Positions 29,513 through 33,960 of a stretch of 33,960 nucleotides of DNA are shown here, in pieces. This DNA is from Oscillospiraceae bacterium. GTDB taxonomy: Bacteria; Bacillota; Clostridia; Oscillospirales; CAG-272. Each line of letters begins with the position of its first letter. Position 1 is the stretch's first letter. The stretch lies in the NCBI GenBank assembly GCA_015064585.1, contig SVRY01000026.1, positions 1 through 33,960 of the forward strand. The letters are read 5' to 3'. The notes below the pieces were generated by a model. The model made no database searches, was not told the origin of the DNA, and was given only the letters and a program-made list of their open reading frames with translations. A program made the position numbers and the translations under genes.

Positions 29513-29921
29513 ATTCCAGCTTATAGATCGCGTCTTGTGAAATTTCCGTACCGTCCACACCCGTCATGGCATATTCGCCGTCGATATAAAATGCCCAGTA
29601 GTAGCCGTCCTTGTCATAGTCTGCGGTGATCCCATTGACTTTTTTGATGTACAAGCCGTACTGCCCTTCTTCTCCGGTGATCAGTCCATGCTCCATAAGA
29701 GCATCCCCCACTGTTTCCTTGTCGGTCTTAACGGTAAAGGTCACCGTTTTGTTATCGGCACTTACCTGTACGGTAATGGTCTTGGCACCCTCTCCAAGGG
29801 TGGTGTCCTCCTTGTAGGTTGCATTTGCCCAAACATCCTTTTCCCCGCCGCCGCAGGAAATAAAACATAGAAAAATGCCGCATACCAGTAAAACGGCGAA
29901 AGCTTGTTTGATCGTTCGCAT
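29502..29921 (-). CDS. DUF4430 lipoprotein, candidate corrinoid-binding protein
   Basis: 139 aa from the ATG at 29921 (AAAGGAT upstream). Lipobox CFISC with Cys near residue 24, then a single DUF4430 domain: KTITVQVSADNKTVTFTVKT, VGDALMEHGLITGEEGQYGL, and YIDGEYAMTGVDGTEISQ. The pattern TVGDAL...G...DGYYWAFYIDGE resembles the C-terminal domain of transcobalamin and intrinsic factor. Lipid-anchored at the outer face, it could hand corrinoid to the S-component-like protein encoded next. It is the first gene after the riboswitch. B12 binding is inferred from family and context. Confidence 0.82.
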   Translation of the reverse strand: MRTIKQAFAVLLVCGIFLCFISCGGGEKDVWANATYKEDTTLGEGAKTITVQVSADNKTVTFTVKTDKETVGDALMEHGLITGEEGQYGLYIKKVNGITADYDKDGYYWAFYIDGEYAMTGVDGTEISQDAIYKLEYAK

Positions 29922-29960
29922 AAATAAACAGATCCTTTCTCTTTTTAAAAATTCAAAAGG

Positions 29961-29995
29961 ATAAAATAAAAGTACCCTCCATTGGGGGGTACTTT
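29961..29995 (-). terminator. Terminator in the cobalamin riboswitch expression platform
   Basis: AAAGTACCC...GGGTACTTT followed by TATTTTAT on the minus strand, about 45 bases before the DUF4430 ATG. It fits a ligand-induced stop. Confidence 0.8.
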
Positions 29996-30094
29996 GACAT
30001 TTCGATATCCTGCCATACCGATCAAGAGGGGATATATTCCTCTTATACAGTTGTCGCCATCTCCCCACTTGCCCAAGAGACTTTTACATGTCAC

Positions 30095-30215
30095 AAACCG
30101 ATAAGCATTCCGACTTGATCTGCCTTTTGCGGCAAAAGATACGGCAATGGCTGTTGCTGCGGATTCACACCGCGATTCCCTTATCCCCGAACACACGAAC
30201 ACGTATGCCCAACAA
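30095..30215 (-). promoter_or_regulatory. Cobalamin riboswitch
   Basis: The minus strand reads GGATAAGGGAATCGCGGTGT then GAATCCGCAGCAACAGCC, matching the conserved core GGGAA..GGTG..AATCC..C..CAGCC of cobalamin aptamers. AAGTCGGAATGCTTATCGG (30117-30099) stands where the B12 box is expected, but is an unusual variant of it. A terminator follows before the DUF4430 lipoprotein gene, so bound cobalamin should reduce expression. Confidence 0.83.
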
Positions 30216-30266
30216 CCGTTCCCAAAAGGGAACGAGATGATCTGTGTTTATTCTTTTGTTAAAGGC

Positions 30267-30295
30267 ATTATAGCACAGCAAAGCGCTTTTGGCAA
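30267..30295 (-). promoter_or_regulatory. Promoter of the cobalamin-riboswitch operon
   Basis: TTGCCA (30295-30290), 17 bases ending TGTGC, TATAAT (30272-30267). The leader is about 340 bases. Confidence 0.8.
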
Positions 30296-30313
30296 GGGGA
30301 TTTCCTAAAAAAA

Positions 30314-30724
30314 TTATCGAATCAGCATATACAGCAAAAACAGTTTCCCTGTAAAATGCTCGTATTCCTTTTTATCAATGATGCCGGTCTGCTCTTCGAT
30401 TTTTTGAATAAGCAGCTTTGCCGCAGGCGACTTCCAACTCTTGCGGGGCGAGCAGAATACAAAGGGACTGCCCTCCACCACGCACTGCAGCCAAAGATTG
30501 CCGCTGCCAATGCCGAATTCGGCACTCTCAAAAGATGCAAAGGGAATTTCTCTGTACACATTCAATTTGTTGTTGCGGCAGATCACCGAATTATCGGTGA
30601 TCTCAGCCATATAGCCTGTAAAGGCCGCGGGACAGGGCAAAATACCGCCTCCCTCTCCCATCACCATATTAAACACCTTGTTTTTATCCAAATTGTTATC
30701 CTTGCAGTATTGTTCCAGTGACAT
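30314..30724 (-). CDS. Small soluble protein of unknown function
   Basis: 136 aa from the ATG at 30724, which has AAAGGAG upstream; the longer open frame runs into the promoter. No signal peptide and no membrane helix. Strand-rich middle (GYMAEITDNSVICRNNKLNV, NLWLQCVVEGSPFVFCSPRK) and a helical end, loosely like a PH/GRAM-type fold. I do not recognise the family. Confidence 0.75.
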   Translation of the reverse strand: MSLEQYCKDNNLDKNKVFNMVMGEGGGILPCPAAFTGYMAEITDNSVICRNNKLNVYREIPFASFESAEFGIGSGNLWLQCVVEGSPFVFCSPRKSWKSPAAKLLIQKIEEQTGIIDKKEYEHFTGKLFLLYMLIR

Positions 30725-30754
30725 AATTAAAACTCCTTTTCTTAACTTATCTTC

Positions 30755-30783
30755 ATCATACCACAGCATTGACACTTTGTCAA
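30755..30783 (-). promoter_or_regulatory. Promoter of the 30314-30724 gene
   Basis: TTGACA (30783-30778), 17 bases, TATGAT (30760-30755). Confidence 0.75.
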
Positions 30784-30873
30784 GACATAAATTTACATTA
30801 GGTCATTAAAATTTAAGGCAATACCGCATGCTTTTTTAAGAAGCGGAAAATACCTCGGCTTCTTTCCAAACGG

Positions 30874-31161
30874 TTATGTATCGGAGCTATCATCATTCTT
30901 TTTTGCATCCTTTAAAAACTGCGCGCGAACAAGAATGCAAAGCAGATACACAACATAGGTGAACACCAATCCAAGCAGCCAATAACCCAGTGCTTCGCGG
31001 AATTGAAATACATAATCGGTATAAACACCGCCAAATCCCGAAGACATAGTGCCTCTCACATGGCACTCAAAGCCCAACAAGATCCCTGATGCAAGGCTGA
31101 TCACAAAGGTTACTGCCGTCGAGATCGGCACAAAGAATTTACTGCAAAAAAACTTTTTCAT
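30874..31161 (-). CDS. Small two-helix membrane protein, unknown
   Basis: 95 aa: helix at about 10-30 (FVPISTAVTFVISLASGILL), a ~25-residue outer loop with one Cys (FECHVRGTMSSGFGGVYTDY), helix at about 58-80 (YWLLGLVFTYVVYLLCILV), then a charged tail (KDAKKNDDSSDT). AGGAGG lies eight bases before the ATG and a good promoter is present. No family recognised. Confidence 0.75.
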   Translation of the reverse strand: MKKFFCSKFFVPISTAVTFVISLASGILLGFECHVRGTMSSGFGGVYTDYVFQFREALGYWLLGLVFTYVVYLLCILVRAQFLKDAKKNDDSSDT

Positions 31162-31197
31162 TAAAAATCCTCCTAATTTTCGTTGTTTTCTATCCGC

Positions 31198-31226
31198 ATT
31201 TTATCACATTCGCGACAAATTGTCAA
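31198..31226 (-). promoter_or_regulatory. Promoter of the 30874-31161 gene
   Basis: TTGACA (31226-31221), 17 bases, TAAAAT (31203-31198). Confidence 0.7.
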
Positions 31227-31241
31227 GGGGTTTTCTAAAGT

Positions 31242-31284
31242 AAAAATGCACTTCACATAGCCTTGGGAAGGTTTGTGAAGTGCA
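31242..31284 (-). terminator. Terminator of the isomerase/epimerase gene
   Basis: TGCACTTCACA pairs with TGTGAAGTGCA (11 bp), then five T on the minus strand. Confidence 0.9.
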
Positions 31285-31300
31285 TAAAATTTTGTCGGCA

Positions 31301-32137
31301 TTACCGCTCGCTGTTTTCCAGAATTTCTTTTAAGTAAGCAATGGTTGCGATAATATCTTTCGTTTGTTCTTCTCCCGAAATTTCTCGCTCGATGATATAG
31401 TTGCCGGTATAGCCAACTGCGCGCAAGCGTTTGACTACCTCGGGAATATTCGCCATTCCCTCACCCACAGCAACCTCCTCACCCAATTCCTTTCCGCAAG
31501 TGGGGTAAAAACCGTCCTTGATATGGGTATCCATCACGTATTTACCAAAAACAGTAATGGCATCGGCAGAATTTGCTTTACCGTATAAAATCAGATTGGC
31601 AGTATCCATATTGATGCCAACTCCCTCGCCGTCCAGATCCTCAATCACGCGAAGAAGTGTCACGGGAGTTTCCTGTCCTGTTTCAAACAAAAAGGTAACG
31701 CCCTTCTCTTTACAGTGCTCCACGATCCGGCGCAGTGTCGAAAGCACTCCCGGATACTGGGGATCATTACAATTCTCCGGAAGGAATCCCGCATGGGTTG
31801 CCATACGAGAAACACCAAGGCGAGCGGCAAAATCTGCACCCTGCATAAGCTGTTCGGTACGCTTTTCCCGATACATCTCAGGCACGATACCAAGGGTGGC
31901 AGGGCCGTCTGTAAAGTTCCATATGGTGGGACCAACCCAACCTGCCCAAAGTGTGGAGATCGCAACATCGGTAGCAGCGGATGCCTGCAGAATTGTTTTT
32001 GCATTCTCCTCTGTGTAAAGCGAAGTGTCCCATATAACAAGCTGGCAGCAATGGCAGCCCATATCCCTTACCTTTTCCATCTCGGCCATAATATCGGTAC
32101 CGCGATGTAACGTAATCAAAACACCGATCTGATTCAT
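31301..32137 (-). CDS. Sugar phosphate isomerase/epimerase-type TIM-barrel protein
   Basis: 278 aa from the ATG at 32137 (GAGAGG upstream). AP-endonuclease-2/xylose-isomerase-like barrel. Likely metal ligands are visible in the usual order: Glu in FLFETGQE, Asp in INMDTANL, His in DTHIKDGF, and Glu near the end in IIEREISG. THAGFLPE carries the conserved strand-4 His. Such enzymes interconvert keto sugars, inositols or related polyols; the exact substrate cannot be told. It is a single-gene unit with its own promoter and terminator and no sugar transporter beside it. Confidence 0.88.
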   Translation of the reverse strand: MNQIGVLITLHRGTDIMAEMEKVRDMGCHCCQLVIWDTSLYTEENAKTILQASAATDVAISTLWAGWVGPTIWNFTDGPATLGIVPEMYREKRTEQLMQGADFAARLGVSRMATHAGFLPENCNDPQYPGVLSTLRRIVEHCKEKGVTFLFETGQETPVTLLRVIEDLDGEGVGINMDTANLILYGKANSADAITVFGKYVMDTHIKDGFYPTCGKELGEEVAVGEGMANIPEVVKRLRAVGYTGNYIIEREISGEEQTKDIIATIAYLKEILENSER

Positions 32138-32188
32138 AATGAGTCCTCTCAATTTAACAAAAAATCAAATGGCTATACAGCAACTGAC

Positions 32189-32217
32189 ATTGTACCACTC
32201 AATAATAGCTTTGTCAA
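32189..32217 (-). promoter_or_regulatory. Promoter of the isomerase/epimerase gene
   Basis: TTGACA (32217-32212), 17 bases, TACAAT (32194-32189). Confidence 0.75.
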
Positions 32218-32324
32218 CAGCCTTGCCAAACAAAAAGCTCTCAGATATGATTGGGCAGGTTCGGTGAGGAAGAAGCGTTATCATGATAATTCCGGCTCGT
32301 CTTGACAAAAAAGATGCACTTCCC

Positions 32325-33062
32325 TTATTCTTTTATTGGCAAACCGGAATCTATCAAATCCCAAGCTTTTTCATAATTTTCAAAAAACTTTGCTTTTCCT
32401 TGGTCACTAAAGTCTTCCATATAATCGGATGTGATCTTTATATGACAATTTTCCTCAATTCCATATTCAGCCGGAGCAGCCACACTAAACTTGGCTTTTT
32501 TTCTCACAGGGTATGCGTTATATTCTTGGTATACGGCAAAAGCCTGTGACCAAGCAGTTTCCAGCTCATCCGATGACAGTTTTCTCTTTTCTGTATAAGA
32601 AGTTTGCACGATTACAAAATTGTTCCAATTATACCTACTGGCAATATCCGTATATTTCATTTCCCAATCGGGCTGCTTTTCGGATACGATTTTCTGCAAA
32701 AGTAAATAATCGTAATCTGTGTCAATTACATAATACTGTTTGGCAAATTCACCTGTGCTGTCCCATACCATATCTCCCACGCTGGAAACGTGGCACTCAA
32801 TACCGTTGATAACCGCATCCCATTCTCTGAAACGCCGATTCCACGCATCAATCTGCGTGTCGGTGTAGTTTTCGGATACGACAGCATCAGGGTCAAGAGA
32901 TTTCGCAAATGCCAATATTTCACCATATGTGTGGTGCTCTTTTGTATATCCTTCGGGTGGGTTATAGCGACAGGATGCTGTAAAAAATAATATCAGCAAC
33001 ACCGGTAACGCAAGAAACACCAAGAATACTATCTTTCCCGTCTTTCGCTTATGTTTTTTCAT
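32325..33062 (-). CDS. Lipoprotein of unknown function
   Basis: 245 aa. Basic start (MKKHKRKTGK), hydrophobic core and lipobox FTASC (Cys near residue 31). The mature part is rich in aromatic and charged residues (YDYLLLQKIVSEKQPDWEMK, ASRYNWNNFVIVQTSYTEKR) with no domain I recognise. A GGTGGAG site precedes the ATG. It lies 27 bases after the four-helix membrane protein gene at 33090 and is likely co-transcribed from the promoter at 33565-33593. Confidence 0.82.
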   Translation of the reverse strand: MKKHKRKTGKIVFLVFLALPVLLILFFTASCRYNPPEGYTKEHHTYGEILAFAKSLDPDAVVSENYTDTQIDAWNRRFREWDAVINGIECHVSSVGDMVWDSTGEFAKQYYVIDTDYDYLLLQKIVSEKQPDWEMKYTDIASRYNWNNFVIVQTSYTEKRKLSSDELETAWSQAFAVYQEYNAYPVRKKAKFSVAAPAEYGIEENCHIKITSDYMEDFSDQGKAKFFENYEKAWDLIDSGLPIKE

Positions 33063-33089
33063 CCTTTCTCCACCTTTCTGATCAGTGCT

Positions 33090-33521
33090 TTAATTATATT
33101 GTTCTTGAGCTAAATCCTGTGTTGAAACAATCAAATATACAAATCTCAAAACAACATATATAAAAAACAAAGCAATCGCTAAATTTGTCTCTTCACTAAT
33201 AGATAAAGCGCGTGCTATATATACCACCCCAAATTGAAGCAATAAACTAACGTTAGATAGGATATTAAGTATCGATTTTACTATCGTTTTCGGTTTTACA
33301 AAAAAGTAATATACGGTATAAAACAGATCTAATTCGTAGAAAACAACAAGCCCGCCGATTATTATGAGAAAAGCCGCTCCCATTCCCTCCATTATGTCCA
33401 CGCCGTTGGCGGGATCCATATCGTAATTATAGGACTCTATTGCTCCTTTAAGAAAAATGAACAAAGTAATCATAATCAACGTCAAAAAAATTGAGATAAT
33501 TATAATTTTTTTCTTTTTCAT
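33090..33521 (-). CDS. Four-helix membrane protein, unknown
   Basis: 143 aa with four hydrophobic segments at about 5-25, 47-65, 82-105 and 112-133, and an acidic first outer loop (YNYDMDPANGVDIMEG). GGTGGAG precedes the start. It is AT-rich compared with the synthetase genes. First gene of a two-gene unit with the 32325 lipoprotein; no family recognised. Confidence 0.8.
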   Translation of the reverse strand: MKKKKIIIISIFLTLIMITLFIFLKGAIESYNYDMDPANGVDIMEGMGAAFLIIIGGLVVFYELDLFYTVYYFFVKPKTIVKSILNILSNVSLLLQFGVVYIARALSISEETNLAIALFFIYVVLRFVYLIVSTQDLAQEQYN

Positions 33522-33542
33522 ATCTCCACCGCCTTTCTGTCA

Positions 33543-33560
33543 TTTGACGCTCGCGTCAAA
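33543..33560. promoter_or_regulatory. Palindrome at the transcription start of the 33090-33521 gene
   Basis: TTTGACGC-TC-GCGTCAAA, 8-bp arms, directly downstream of the -10 box and covering the expected start site. Operator-like; a short RNA hairpin is the alternative. Confidence 0.5.
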
Positions 33561-33564
33561 TAAT

Positions 33565-33593
33565 ATTATAGCACATTTTGGGCTGTTTGTAAA
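33565..33593 (-). promoter_or_regulatory. Promoter of the 33090-33521 gene
   Basis: TTTACA (33593-33588), 17 bases ending TGTGC, TATAAT (33570-33565). The -35 box abuts the hairpin array. Confidence 0.8.
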
Positions 33594-33595
33594 GA

Positions 33596-33772
33596 GTGAT
33601 GTTGCGACTTCGTCGCAATGATGTAGTGCTAACGCACAGTGATGTATTGCGCCGAGGCGCAAAGTGATGTGATGTGTTCCGCATCCTCACGCGCGAAGCG
33701 CACATCACTTCCGAAGGAAACATCACGCACGAAGTGCGCATCACGTTCCGCCGGGGCGGAACACATCGTTCC
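33596..33772. repeat. Second hairpin array, GTGATGT/ACATCAC linker type
   Basis: Short GC-rich hairpins (TGCGACTTCGTCGCA, TTGCGCCGAGGCGCAA, TTCCGAAGGAA, GTTCCGCCGGGGCGGAAC) are separated by GTGATGT in the left half and ACATCAC in the right half. It has the same layout as the array at 4776-5156 but a different linker and unrelated hairpins. No terminal inverted repeat like that of the first array was found. The stretch does not code for protein. Confidence 0.75.
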
Positions 33773-33774
33773 AA

Positions 33775-33809
33775 AACAAAAGCACTGCTCTCGCAGTGCT
33801 TTTGTTTTT
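33775..33809. terminator. Strong bidirectional terminator at the right edge
   Basis: AACAAAAGCACTGC-TCTC-GCAGTGCTTTTGTT, followed by T runs on both strands. On the minus strand it ends the partial zinc-ribbon gene. Confidence 0.92.
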
Positions 33810-33835
33810 GGCGCGTGTTGACAAAAAAGATGCCA

Positions 33836-33960
33836 CTAATCTTTTCTCTTACAAAATCCTTTTCTTCCGCAATTTGGACATTTTGCGATGCGAGAATCAT
33901 TGAAATGGATTGTAATATATATCTGATACCATTTGGGTTTGAATTCGGTTTTACATTTTG
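33836..33960 (-). CDS. C-terminal end of a zinc-ribbon protein (partial, cut by the window)
   Basis: The minus-strand frame entering from the right edge is open for 40 codons to TAG at 33836. It encodes KCKTEFKPKWYQIYITIHFN and later IAKCPNCGRKGFCKRKD. The paired Cys motifs (a cut ...KC near the edge, then CPNCG) and the intervening FKPKWY fit a small zinc ribbon like those at the N-terminus of some clostridial membrane proteins. The protein ends here, so it may be a short stand-alone zinc-ribbon protein. A terminator follows at once. Confidence 0.65.
   Translation of the reverse strand, partial: KCKTEFKPKWYQIYITIHFNDSRIAKCPNCGRKGFCKRKD

Noticed and set aside
30820-30870. Terminator after the 30874-31161 gene
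   Set aside because: A GAAGC...GCTTC hairpin is present, but on the minus strand it is followed by A residues, not T, so I do not call it.
32300-33833. Short direct repeat TTGACAAAAAAGATGC at about 32301 and 33818
   Set aside because: The 16-base match contains a -35-like TTGACA and a poly-A tract, but neither copy has a -10 box at the right distance. It may be chance.
33556-33900. Minus-strand open frame of 114 codons, rich in Arg and Cys
   Set aside because: It runs through the terminator and hairpin array and is out of frame with the zinc-ribbon C-terminus; its composition is a product of the hairpins.

Overview
The window looks like the chromosome of a monoderm Firmicute of class Clostridia, probably an uncultured gut lineage. 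This is inferred from the T-box leader, housekeeping -35/-10 promoters with 17-base spacers, AGGAGG ribosome sites, lipobox lipoproteins, LRR_5 (BspA-like) surface proteins, the MEP-pathway gene dxs, and ECF-type and YitT-type membrane proteins. I see no rRNA, tRNA, CRISPR array, transposase or phage module.

Layout. 1-2106: dxs with its own promoter and terminator. 2107-3890: no ordinary gene, but three tandem copies of a ~590-bp module. Each module has a + promoter driving a ~75-nt RNA-like unit with a terminator, and a divergent - promoter driving a ~350-nt unit with a perfect ribosome site, tiny ORFs and a 15-20 bp terminator stem. 3980-4687: a lipoprotein. 4776-5161: an array of small hairpins bounded by 11-bp inverted repeats, just after pheT. 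5168-9760 (-): T-box leader, pheS, a YitT-family membrane protein and pheT as one operon. 9989-14391 (+): MarR regulator, a leader hairpin with a 14-codon ORF, and a heterodimeric ABC exporter with one degenerate ATP site. 14498-19803: three paralogous lipoproteins around a secreted subtilisin-like protease; two of them carry a ~293-bp inverted repeat (promoter, operator-like palindrome and signal peptide) that flanks the protease operon.

19898-26478 (-): a cell-surface cluster comprising a small PH-like membrane protein, a four-repeat membrane-anchored surface protein and two LRR_5 lipoproteins with Cys-rich repeats. 26664-33521 (-): mostly small membrane proteins and lipoproteins with individual promoters, plus a cobalamin-riboswitch-controlled pair (DUF4430 lipoprotein and ECF S-component-like protein) and a TIM-barrel isomerase/epimerase. 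33596-33806: a second hairpin array with a strong terminator. The right edge cuts the 3' end of a zinc-ribbon protein gene.

The least explained parts are the triplicated divergent small-transcript modules (2107-3890) and the two hairpin arrays. The protease/lipoprotein locus with its inverted repeats is the best candidate for a multi-gene accessory system. All functional statements rest on reading motifs by eye; no database search was run.
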